From positions 1 to 11,765 of the forward strand of contig DAOWMX010000040.1 of the NCBI GenBank assembly GCA_030642885.1: 11,765 nt of DNA, read 5' to 3'. Below the pieces are notes generated by a model, which worked only from the letters and a program-made list of their open reading frames with translations, made no database searches and was not told where the DNA came from. The stretch is from Anaerolineales bacterium (GTDB lineage: Bacteria > Chloroflexota > Anaerolineae > Anaerolineales > E44-bin32). Positions 1 to 6,824 of the stretch are shown piece by piece; position 1 is the first letter of the stretch; each line of letters begins with the position of its first letter. A program made the position numbers and the translations under genes.

Positions 1-1121
1 ACACCCTCCGGATTGTCAGGCAATGTGCTTGGCGCAATTGCCGCGGGAATGATGAACTCATTCAAGAGCGTCTGGGGAACGTAGAAGTCATTGTCCTCCA
101 AACTGGATGTGAACACAACGACCATTTCCTTCTCAGGGATAACGAAAATGAATTGCCCCCTATACCCGAGCGCTAGATACATGCCGGAATCGTCGACCCA
201 CCATTGGTACCCATAGCCATCCTCGAGCGTTGCCGAGATGAATGGATTCGTTGAAGATACCACCCACTCAGAGGGGACGATCTGCTCTCCATCCCAGCGA
301 CCTTCGTTCAAGTAAAGAATTCCAATTTTCGCCATATCTTGCGGGTGCATTCTCAGTTCGCTGTATCCGACAGATATCCCCTGGGGACTAGATGACCAGT
401 CAACATCAGAAATACCCAGAGGGCCAAAAAGGTGTTCCTCTGCAAACTCATTGGCGCTCACCCCGGTCGTTTCCTGAATGATCCCCGAAAGGAGATGCGA
501 AGCACCGTTGCAGTATTCGAATCGTTCTCCTGGCTCGCCCTCCATCGGCAGATCAAGCACAAATTGAACCCAATCCTCGCTTTCTCTCATCTGATTGAGA
601 CCGCTCCAGCGATGTAGGTAAGAATCCTGGCATCGAAAACCTGTCGTCATCGTCAGCAAATGCTCTAAGGTCATCGCCTCCTTATTTACATCGCGATTAG
701 CAATGGTCCGTTGTGGAAAAAAGCTCAGGACGGGTTGCTGCAGCCCCTCGATGTAACCTTGATCGATAGCAATCCCAACCAGAGCTGAAACGACGCTCTT
801 CGTGCATGAATAAATGTTGTGTTTTGAAGTCGAGTTGAAAGGATGGATCCTGGCATCCGCGACGATGTAGCCGTTGCGAACGACGGTCACACTGTCGATC
901 GCGTAATTCTTCTCTAAGATCTCCCCCAACATCGCGGACAATAAGCCCGAGTCCATCCCCTGTTCCTCGGGTGTGGAGAATCGCCAGACTGCAGTGGGCC
1001 AATATGCAGCGGCAGCATGTGTTGCCGTCGGCGCTTGAATTAAAGCTCCTCGAGCGCAACCCGCAACGATTACAACCACAATCCCCAGCAACACACACCG
1101 TTTGGCTCTGATGAAAATCAT
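1..1121 (-). CDS. Serine beta-lactamase-fold hydrolase, lipoprotein (partial, runs off left edge)
   Basis: The minus strand reads open from ATG at 1121 to the left edge (373 codons, no stop). The N-terminus is a hydrophobic signal (residues 9-20) with a lipobox VAGC, acylated Cys22, so an exported lipoprotein is predicted. The body matches the serine hydrolase / class C-like beta-lactamase family (COG1680). It has SxxK as S105-C-T-K108, the second motif Y203-C-N205, and a C-terminal GYRGQ segment (319-323) followed by a strand FIFVIPE where KTG/HTG sits in true beta-lactamases. The Ser and Lys of SxxK and the Tyr are present, so a serine acyl-enzyme is plausible. The substrate cannot be told; most relatives act as esterases or D-amino-acid peptidases rather than as antibiotic resistance enzymes. 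The start is supported by AAGGAG 8 bases upstream. The gene diverges from the sdh operon on the other strand. Confidence 0.88.
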   Translation of the reverse strand, partial: MIFIRAKRCVLLGIVVVIVAGCARGALIQAPTATHAAAAYWPTAVWRFSTPEEQGMDSGLLSAMLGEILEKNYAIDSVTVVRNGYIVADARIHPFNSTSKHNIYSCTKSVVSALVGIAIDQGYIEGLQQPVLSFFPQRTIANRDVNKEAMTLEHLLTMTTGFRCQDSYLHRWSGLNQMRESEDWVQFVLDLPMEGEPGERFEYCNGASHLLSGIIQETTGVSANEFAEEHLFGPLGISDVDWSSSPQGISVGYSELRMHPQDMAKIGILYLNEGRWDGEQIVPSEWVVSSTNPFISATLEDGYGYQWWVDDSGMYLALGYRGQFIFVIPEKEMVVVFTSSLEDNDFYVPQTLLNEFIIPAAIAPSTLPDNPEG

Positions 1122-1526
1122 CGCGCGCGCTCCTTGCGAACTGCCCGTTTCGCGCAATTATCTACTCTATTAGCGATCGCGAATTCTTATACGTTGTGCA
1201 CTCTACATTAATTGCACCAGCTATTCTATGTACCCGCTGTGTGATCGGATAGTTCATGGTTTCACTGGGAAATGCGTGGCGCCTGCATTGATTCCAAAAC
1301 CGTGCCTGCCTCGTTTTCTCCATCTTTGCAGCGACCTACCCCACGGATCGTACTCGTGGCTCTCTATGTCGAAACCTTACTTTCAACCCGGTCATCGATG
1401 TTTTTATATACTTACTGGACAATGCATTATTGACGTACATTTGGAGTTGATGGGTAAATATTCTGGGCAAACTTGCGGATAAGTCGGTCGAGTGAAAATC
1501 ATCAGAACAACTTTCTAACGCACCAT
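1122..1526. other. Divergent intergenic region, no gene seen
   Basis: About 400 bases lie between the beta-lactamase-like gene (leftward) and the sdh promoter (rightward). Short open frames here lack ribosome binding sites and resemble no family. Visible elements are the AAGGAG site for the leftward gene (1130-1135 read on the minus strand), a -10-like TATAAG on the minus strand near 1190 without a convincing -35, and a possible secondary rightward promoter, TTGACG at 1430-1435 with TAAATA at 1455-1460 and a poor 19-base spacer. Confidence 0.5.
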
Positions 1527-1555
1527 TTGAGCTTCCCGGTGATAAGGGTTACAAT
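1527..1555 (+). promoter_or_regulatory. Sigma70-type promoter of the sdhA-sdhB operon
   Basis: TTGAGC (1527-1532) and TACAAT (1550-1555) are separated by exactly 17 bases. Each hexamer has one or two mismatches to consensus. Transcription would start near 1562 and give a leader of about 47 bases before the sdhA ATG. That leader contains a small hairpin, ATATC-GAGA-GATAT (1570-1583). No other promoter is obvious closer to the gene. Confidence 0.5.
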
Positions 1556-1608
1556 TTTCCCCATTATCTATATCGAGAGATATCTAGGTCGTCCTTGGAA
1601 GAGGTTTA

Positions 1609-3411
1609 ATGTCAACAGAAACGATCACACACGATGTCATCATTGTCGGAGCCGGTTTAGCAGGCACCTGGGCAGCCATGACCGCTAGCCGGGAGGGCGT
1701 CAAGAACATCGGCGTCATTTCCAAAATCCATCCCTTGCGTTCCCACAGCGGCGCAGCGCAAGGCGGCATCGCCGCGGCGATTAATAACATGCGACCTGTC
1801 GCTGGAACCGGTCCGCGCGGCCCTTTAGAACAGATACCCGCCGGAGATCCCACCGTTGACAGCCTTGAGTTGCATGTATTCGACACCATCAAAGGATCGG
1901 ATTGGTTGGGCGATCAAGATGCGATCGAGATACTGGCGTCAGACGCCATCGACATCGTTTATGAATACGAGCATATGGGTTGTGTTTTCAGCCGCACGCC
2001 AGATGGCCGCATCGCCCAGCGCCGCTTCGGTGGTCACAGCGTCCCCCGCGCCTGTTATGCCGCCGACTGGACCGGCCACATGCTGCTGCAAACAATCCAT
2101 GAACAAGCCCTGCGTCACGGCGTTCACTTTTACAGCGAATGGTATGTGCTGGACCTAATCATTGAAGACAACATCTGCAGAGGTGTTGTGGCGATGGATG
2201 TGCTGACCGGCGAAATCCATACCTTACGCGCGAAAGCAGTCATGTTTGGCACGGGCGGTTATGGGCGAGCGTATAAAGTAACAACGAATGCTCACGCCAA
2301 TACCGGGGACGGTGTGGCGATGGCTTACAACGCGGGTGTTCCACTGATGGATATGGAGTTTGTACAGTTCCACCCGACGGGCCTTTACCGGCTCGGTATC
2401 CTGATGACCGAGGCTTGCCGGGGTGAGGGAGGTTACCTGACCAACAATAAGGGCGAGCGTTTTATGGAGAATTATGCTCCAGAAAAGATGGAATTAGCCC
2501 CGCGCGACCTCGTCTCTCGCTCCGAGCAGATCGAAATTAATGAGGGGCGAGGGATCGGCTCGGATGGGCAGGGCATATACCTGGATATGACTCATCTGGG
2601 ACGGGAGAAGATCGAAGGACGACTCCCCCAGGTACAGGAAATTGCCCATAATTTCATGGGTTTAGACATCGTTGAGAATCCCGTGCCCATTCAACCTACG
2701 GCGCACTACAGCATGGGCGGCATCCCCACTGACTCTCATGGCCAGGCTATCGCCGATGCCGAGGGGAACCCGGTTGTCGGCTTTTACGCCGCCGGCGAGT
2801 GTGCCTGTGTGAGCGTGCATGGCGCCAATCGCCTGGGCACGAACAGTTTGCTTGAAGCATCGGTCTTCGGCCGCCGATCCGGTTATGCCATCGCCGAATT
2901 CATCAAGGGCGGTGCAGAGCTTCATCCGCTTCCCGTTGATCCCGGAAAGCATAGCCGCCAACGAGTCGAACGGCTAATGGACGATAGCCTCGGAGATGAG
3001 CGGGAGTCGACAGCCGAAATCGGCCGTGAATTAAAAGAGATGATGACCCATGGCTGCGGCATCTTTCGTGATGAGGACGGCTTACAGAACGCATTAAATG
3101 AAGTGCAACAACTCCAAGAGCGTTTCAAAAATGCGCGTGTGATGGATAAGAGCCAACGCTTCAACACAGACATGCAAAACGCTCTGGAAACTGAAAATCT
3201 ACTCACTTTCAGCGAGGTGATCATCTCCGGCGCCCTGGCCCGTACGGAGAGCCGGGGGGCACATTCCCGCACTGATTTTCCAAAGCGAGACGATGATAGC
3301 TGGCTCAAGCATACGATTGCACATAAGAACGGCGATCAGTTACCGATCTTGAGTTACAAGGATGTAAACATCGATTGGGAAAAGAATCCCCCTCAAGAAC
3401 GCAAATATTAA
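1609..3411 (+). CDS. sdhA: Succinate dehydrogenase/fumarate reductase flavoprotein subunit
   Basis: A complete 600-residue flavoprotein that interconverts succinate and fumarate with FAD. Seen in the sequence: the dinucleotide-binding GAGLAG at 14-19; SHSGAAQGG, where H46 aligns with the histidine that carries covalent FAD; HPTG with H255; TEACRGEGG (267-275); APRD with the key arginine R299; AHYSMGG with H366; and GANRLG with R408. The E. coli SdhA active-site residues H242, R286, H354 and R399 therefore all have counterparts. Relative to E. coli there is an insertion around residues 59-84, after the AQGG loop, as in several Gram-positive and Chloroflexota homologues. The ATG at 1609 is preceded by GGAAGAGG about 6 bases upstream. 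The gene is followed after 30 bases by the fused iron-sulfur subunit, its electron partner. From sequence alone the physiological direction (oxidation or fumarate reduction) is open, and the fused partner favours a TfrA/type E relation. Confidence 0.95.
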   Translation: MSTETITHDVIIVGAGLAGTWAAMTASREGVKNIGVISKIHPLRSHSGAAQGGIAAAINNMRPVAGTGPRGPLEQIPAGDPTVDSLELHVFDTIKGSDWLGDQDAIEILASDAIDIVYEYEHMGCVFSRTPDGRIAQRRFGGHSVPRACYAADWTGHMLLQTIHEQALRHGVHFYSEWYVLDLIIEDNICRGVVAMDVLTGEIHTLRAKAVMFGTGGYGRAYKVTTNAHANTGDGVAMAYNAGVPLMDMEFVQFHPTGLYRLGILMTEACRGEGGYLTNNKGERFMENYAPEKMELAPRDLVSRSEQIEINEGRGIGSDGQGIYLDMTHLGREKIEGRLPQVQEIAHNFMGLDIVENPVPIQPTAHYSMGGIPTDSHGQAIADAEGNPVVGFYAAGECACVSVHGANRLGTNSLLEASVFGRRSGYAIAEFIKGGAELHPLPVDPGKHSRQRVERLMDDSLGDERESTAEIGRELKEMMTHGCGIFRDEDGLQNALNEVQQLQERFKNARVMDKSQRFNTDMQNALETENLLTFSEVIISGALARTESRGAHSRTDFPKRDDDSWLKHTIAHKNGDQLPILSYKDVNIDWEKNPPQERKY

Positions 3412-3441
3412 CCGATTGCACCACGAGGAGCGCTCATCATC

Positions 3442-5004
3442 ATGTCAGGTAACGGCCACAACAAAACAGCAACATTACGCATTGAACGATTTAACCCCGA
3501 CGTTGACGAGAAACCAGCATTTGAAGAGCTGCAGGTGGAATTGGTACCCGGAAAGACTATCCTGGATGCCTTGCTCGAGATCAAAGAAGAGCAGGATGGC
3601 AGCCTTACCTTTCGGCGCTCCTGCCGCCACGGGATCTGCGGTAGCTGCACGATGAACATCAACGGCACAAATATGCTGGCCTGCGAATCGGCGCTCACAG
3701 ATCATGTAAATGAGGATGGGCTGGTAACGGTCCGACCTCTGCCCTCTGTTCCGGTCATCAAAGATCTGGTCACAGATCGCAGCAGCTTCTGGGAGCAATA
3801 CCAACGAATTAAACCCTGGTTAGTCCCGGCGGAGGAAGTGCCAGAGAAGGAATTCCGTATCAGCCCAGACGAAGTCAACTCGCTGAACAACGCGGAACGA
3901 TGCATCATGTGCGGTGCATGCTACTCGGCATGTCCGGTCATCAGTATTGATAAGGGTTTCGTCGGTCCACATGCCATGCTGAAAGCATTTCTACGGGTGT
4001 CGGACTCGCGCGACAAAGACCACGATGTGCACATGACGGACATCGAAACTCTATGGGACTGCACAACCTGCTACATGTGTGTTGAGCAGTGCCCCAAGGA
4101 ATTGAGTCCAGGCAAGGTTGCCAGCACTTTACGCAGTCTGCTCGTTGAGGAGGGCAAAGTTCCTCGGACTCTCGGCGTTGCCCTTACCAGCACATTTCGC
4201 AACAAGAATCCATTCGAGATGGCGCACGCCGACCGCCTTGCATGGGCAGAGGGCTTGCCTCTTCAGGATGGAAAAACAAATCCAGTCGATGCACTTTACT
4301 TTGTGTGCTGCTTAGCCTGCTATGACCCACGGGCGCAGAAGCTCGCTCAGGCGATGGTTACGTCGATGGACGCGGCTGGGGTCAACCTCGGCACACTGGG
4401 CAGCGAAGAGGTTTGCTGCGGAAGCGAGATGCAGCGCATCGGAGAAATGGGGTTGTTTGAGGTGATGGTCGAGGAATTAACGGAGTCGCTAAATAAGCCC
4501 CAGACCCAACAGATCGTTACGGCATCGCCGCATTGCTTTAACGTTTTCAGCAATCACTATCCCGACCTCAATCTCAATGCAGAACATTACACACAGTACG
4601 TTGCCCGTTTGATCGCAGATGGGAAAATTGAGTTCAAGGGCGAGGTTAACAAGCGCGTCACCTATCACGATCCCTGCTACCTGGGCATCCAAAACGACAT
4701 CTTCGACGAACCGCGCTCCATCCTTCAGAGCATTCCCGGCATCGAGTTGGTTGAGATGGAACGCAGCCGAAAGCAAAGCCTATGCTGCGGCGGTGGTGGT
4801 GGTCGGATGTGGTTTGAAGGGCACGCCTCCGGGGCTCACTTATCCCATGAACGGGTACGTGAGGCGGTCAGCACAGGTGCGCAGATCCTTGCTACAGCCT
4901 GTCCTTTCTGCCTGAACATGCTCGATGACGCCGTCAAAACGCTTGCTCTGGACGATCAAATCGAAGTCAAAGACATCATGGAGTTGGTTGTCGAGGCGAG
5001 CTAA
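3442..5004 (+). CDS. sdhB: Fused SdhB / HdrB-like (double CCG) iron-sulfur subunit, TfrB-like
   Basis: A 520-residue iron-sulfur protein, about twice the length of a usual SdhB (about 240). Residues 1-100 are a plant-type [2Fe-2S] domain with C61, C66, C69 and C81. Residues 150-220 hold two full CxxCxxCxxxCP motifs (C154/157/160/164 and C207/210/213/217). The second motif has the extra cysteine absent from canonical SdhB, so a [4Fe-4S] rather than a [3Fe-4S] centre is expected. Residues 285-495 are two CCG repeats as in HdrB, GlpC and SdhE. The first has C290, C293, C325-C326-G and C365, with S362 in place of one cysteine. The second is complete: C412, C448-C449-G and C487-x2-C490. This order matches TfrB of methanogen thiol:fumarate reductase, which fuses FrdB and HdrB modules. 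The likely role is to pass electrons between the SdhA flavin and a quinone, thiol or other donor bound at the CCG module. GAGGAG lies 11 bases before the ATG. No sdhC or sdhD follows. Confidence 0.93.
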   Translation: MSGNGHNKTATLRIERFNPDVDEKPAFEELQVELVPGKTILDALLEIKEEQDGSLTFRRSCRHGICGSCTMNINGTNMLACESALTDHVNEDGLVTVRPLPSVPVIKDLVTDRSSFWEQYQRIKPWLVPAEEVPEKEFRISPDEVNSLNNAERCIMCGACYSACPVISIDKGFVGPHAMLKAFLRVSDSRDKDHDVHMTDIETLWDCTTCYMCVEQCPKELSPGKVASTLRSLLVEEGKVPRTLGVALTSTFRNKNPFEMAHADRLAWAEGLPLQDGKTNPVDALYFVCCLACYDPRAQKLAQAMVTSMDAAGVNLGTLGSEEVCCGSEMQRIGEMGLFEVMVEELTESLNKPQTQQIVTASPHCFNVFSNHYPDLNLNAEHYTQYVARLIADGKIEFKGEVNKRVTYHDPCYLGIQNDIFDEPRSILQSIPGIELVEMERSRKQSLCCGGGGGRMWFEGHASGAHLSHERVREAVSTGAQILATACPFCLNMLDDAVKTLALDDQIEVKDIMELVVEAS

Positions 5005-5022
5005 CCTTAACTCCACAACACT

Positions 5023-5057
5023 AGGGGCTGTCCAGAGACACTTCTCAGACAGCCCCT
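5023..5057 (+). terminator. Hairpin downstream of sdhB
   Basis: A 10-base perfect stem, AGGGGCTGTC (5023-5032) with GACAGCCCCT (5048-5057), lies 19 bases after the sdhB stop. The loop contains a further GAGA/TCTC pairing. The following bases (TCAATCTAA) are not a good T run, so it could be a 3' processing or stabilising hairpin rather than a complete intrinsic terminator. With the next hairpin it marks the end of the operon. Confidence 0.55.
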
Positions 5058-5073
5058 TCAATCTAAACCGTAC

Positions 5074-5115
5074 GGGCCGACCCATGTGTGTCGGCCCATT
5101 GTCTCTCCGTTCTTA
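5074..5115 (+). terminator. Second hairpin, probable intrinsic terminator of the sdh operon
   Basis: GGGCCGAC (5074-5081) and GTCGGCCC (5090-5097) form a perfect 8-base stem with an 8-base loop. A pyrimidine-rich tail with several T residues follows to 5115 (ATTGTCTCTCCGTTCTT). It sits 16 bases after the first hairpin. The next gene (ending at 5224) is convergent, which fits a termination zone here. Confidence 0.5.
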
Positions 5116-5223
5116 AGGCTCGTGGGGCCAACCTGTTTGCTCAGCCAATTATACTTTTCTGCGTTTAACCCATAGCTTCCTTAACCTAAGGATAGGGCAT
5201 TTGCCTGGCGTCAAATTTCCAGT

Positions 5224-6096
5224 TTAGGGGGCAAAATCCCCGATGACGATCACCTGGCCCGCACCTCCGGGGATGTAATTCTCTCCGTAGGCTTCGGCAA
5301 TTTGAGCGATCTGCTCTTCTCCAGTGCAGTGAGTCGGCGTAACCTGCTTAACACCCATGCTGCGAAAATCGGCGATGATCGTATCAATTTGACGAGCGTT
5401 GTAATTTCCAAGGTGGAAACCACCGACTACGAGGGCGATCTCGCCGTCGACGATCTCGCTAGAACGCTGTACCATTTTTACAATCCCTGGATGCGCGCAG
5501 CCTGTGATAACGACGATGCCTTCAGGGGTCTTTACCACCAGCCCCTGCTCAGGCACTGACCCTCTGATCTCGCCCGTGGAAAAGATCCCTGGGATAATTT
5601 CCATAGGGTCTGAGACCTCGATGATGGTGTACTGTTCCCGCTGCGCCTGGGTGATCTTGCCGGCCATAGCGGCGGGGATGTAAATCTGAGGATGAATTCC
5701 GGTCGCGAGCAGATCCTGCAATCCGCCCGTATGATCCCCATGCTCATGGGAGAGCACAACAGCTTCAATCGACTCCGGGTCGACTCCCAAGACTTCCATA
5801 TTGCCCAATAAAGACGGTCCATCCAACCCCGTATCGAAGAGCACAGTATGGCCCTTGTATTCGACCAGCGCTGCGAACCCCCACTCGACGGTCAGGCGGG
5901 GATCTTCGGTCGTGTTATCGTACAGAATCGTCAGGCGCAAACTAGCGCCGGGGATATCCGTTGGTTGGGGTGTTAGAGTGGGTTCAGCTTTCGTGGGCGG
6001 TGGCGATGCGGTTGGTGATGGCTCAGAGACAGCACACGCGCTGGATAGAAGCAGGACAAAAGTCAAGCTGACCTTAATGGGGCTTAGAGACTTCAT
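5224..6096 (-). CDS. Metallo-beta-lactamase-fold hydrolase, exported lipoprotein (COG1237-like)
   Basis: A 290-residue protein from ATG at 6096. The frame opens further to an ATG at 6141, but that start has no ribosome site, while 6096 has AAGGGA 10 bases upstream and begins a proper signal peptide. Lipobox LSSAC gives acylated Cys21, followed by a Ser/Thr/Pro-rich linker (about 24-48). The MBL core shows FDTG (D88) and HEHGDH with metal ligands H117, H119, D121 and H122. Later motifs are TGCAHPG (H202), GGFHLG (H228) and PTHC (H256). The TGCAHPG and GGFHL motifs are typical of COG1237, often labelled dihydropterin ribofuranosyl-aminobenzene phosphate synthase. That label probably does not describe the job of an exported lipoprotein, so a generic metal-dependent hydrolase outside the cytoplasmic membrane is the safer call. 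The gene is convergent with the sdh operon. Confidence 0.9.
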   Translation of the reverse strand: MKSLSPIKVSLTFVLLLSSACAVSEPSPTASPPPTKAEPTLTPQPTDIPGASLRLTILYDNTTEDPRLTVEWGFAALVEYKGHTVLFDTGLDGPSLLGNMEVLGVDPESIEAVVLSHEHGDHTGGLQDLLATGIHPQIYIPAAMAGKITQAQREQYTIIEVSDPMEIIPGIFSTGEIRGSVPEQGLVVKTPEGIVVITGCAHPGIVKMVQRSSEIVDGEIALVVGGFHLGNYNARQIDTIIADFRSMGVKQVTPTHCTGEEQIAQIAEAYGENYIPGGAGQVIVIGDFAP

Positions 6097-6146
6097 TTTT
6101 ATAACATCCCTTCGTAGTGAGCGGGCTTGGAGAAATTCCATGCGGA

Positions 6147-6171
6147 GTGGTTGTAGGTCAGCCTACACCAC
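6147..6171 (-). repeat. Inverted repeat upstream of the MBL lipoprotein gene
   Basis: GTGG-T-TGTAGG and CCTACACCAC form ten base pairs with one bulged T and a TCAG loop. The repeat lies 51 bases before the chosen start codon, in the leader or promoter region of the leftward gene. It could be an operator or a leader hairpin. No clear -10/-35 pair was recognised around it. Confidence 0.35.
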
Positions 6172-6244
6172 CCTTCCCTCTACAGCCACTACTCTCCAGG
6201 GTACCCAAGAGGTTCAACGAAAACTCTAGCGCAGCTTAACAAAT

Positions 6245-6276
6245 GCCGACCTGCTTATGAAGATCTGCAGGCCGGC
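6245..6276 (-). terminator. Probable terminator of the small membrane protein gene
   Basis: Read on the minus strand, GCCGGCCTGC and GCAGGTCGGC pair over ten positions with one mismatch around a 12-base loop and are followed by ATTTGTT. The hairpin lies about 80 bases past the stop of the 73-residue membrane protein and before the MBL lipoprotein gene. It would separate the two into independent transcripts. Confidence 0.45.
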
Positions 6277-6359
6277 AGCAAAACACTTGATGGATATTTT
6301 CCAATCTTGCATGAAACCAGGCTAGGTTGAGGAGTGTAACTACTCGAGTGTTAGAGCTC

Positions 6360-6581
6360 TTACTCCGTCTTTCGCCCCAGATACATTTTATATCCGTAGT
6401 AGCACACGATGCATAACACCGCAACGATTCCCCAGATTGGCAATCCCGCACGTAAAGCCATGAACCAATCCTGATTTGTAAACAAACCGATGTAGACCGT
6501 GATCGCTGCCCAAACAATAATAAAAGTCCCGAACAGCCAGAAACGCATCAGGTTAAGCAGCTTGGTATTTTCCTCGGACAT
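6360..6581 (-). CDS. Small two-helix membrane protein, function unknown
   Basis: A 73-residue protein with two strongly hydrophobic stretches (about 12-34 and 46-65). A short, Trp/Asp-containing turn links them, and a basic tail ending GRKTE follows. The N-terminus is polar and acidic. A strong AAGGAG lies 7 bases before the ATG, a candidate TATAAT (minus strand, 6623-6628) stands upstream, and a hairpin-plus-T-run follows. This small reading frame therefore carries a full set of expression signals and is very probably real. I do not recognise a family. Both ends are predicted on the cytoplasmic side because positive charge is concentrated at the C-terminus and in the loop-adjacent residues, but that topology is uncertain. 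No neighbouring gene gives a clear functional clue. Confidence 0.75.
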   Translation of the reverse strand: MSEENTKLLNLMRFWLFGTFIIVWAAITVYIGLFTNQDWFMALRAGLPIWGIVAVLCIVCYYGYKMYLGRKTE

Positions 6582-6622
6582 CTCTATTCTCCTTTGATTT
6601 ACCTATCGCTGTCTGCTGAGGC

Positions 6623-6658
6623 ATTATAGATCAACGTCTCCGACCCTACACTTCGGAG
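6623..6658 (-). promoter_or_regulatory. TATAAT promoter element with an overlapping inverted repeat
   Basis: On the minus strand a perfect TATAAT lies at 6628-6623, about 40 bases before the small membrane protein ATG. No good -35 is found at the right distance. Instead, an inverted repeat CTCCGA-N9-TCGGAG (6638-6658) covers the place where a -35 would be, and a GTCATGAC palindrome (6662-6669) follows. This arrangement suggests regulator-dependent activation or repression. Confidence 0.4.
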
Positions 6659-6824
6659 TACGTCATGACTCCAACCCTATAGATGCAAGTTTGGTGCCCT
6701 GTTATTGAAAAAAACAAAGGAAGTGCAAAAGGTGCGCCTCCCATTATGCAACGACCTGTCAAGTGATTTGCGAAATAACCCACTCGAATGTCAGGTATGC
6801 TCTACTTCACCTCACGATGGTTGT

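Noticed and set aside
432..1098. Short frames on both strands in the first kilobase
   Set aside because: They overlap the beta-lactamase-like gene, which reads open on the minus strand from 1121 to the edge with a signal peptide and catalytic motifs.
1173..1180. GCGATCGC octamer, the cyanobacterial HIP1 motif
   Set aside because: A single obvious occurrence in an intergenic region, with nothing else cyanobacterial in the window. Treated as chance.
1228..1688. Plus-strand frames of 71-84 codons upstream of sdhA
   Set aside because: No ribosome site, no recognisable domain, and the second overlaps the sdh promoter and sdhA start.
5178..5192. TCCTTA-ACC-TAAGGA near-palindrome as a terminator for the MBL gene
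   Set aside because: The stem is short and AT-rich, with no T run on the minus strand. Too weak to call.
6097..6141. Longer N-terminus for the MBL lipoprotein from ATG 6141
   Set aside because: It would place 15 charged residues before the signal peptide and has no ribosome site, whereas ATG 6096 has one and gives a standard lipoprotein signal.
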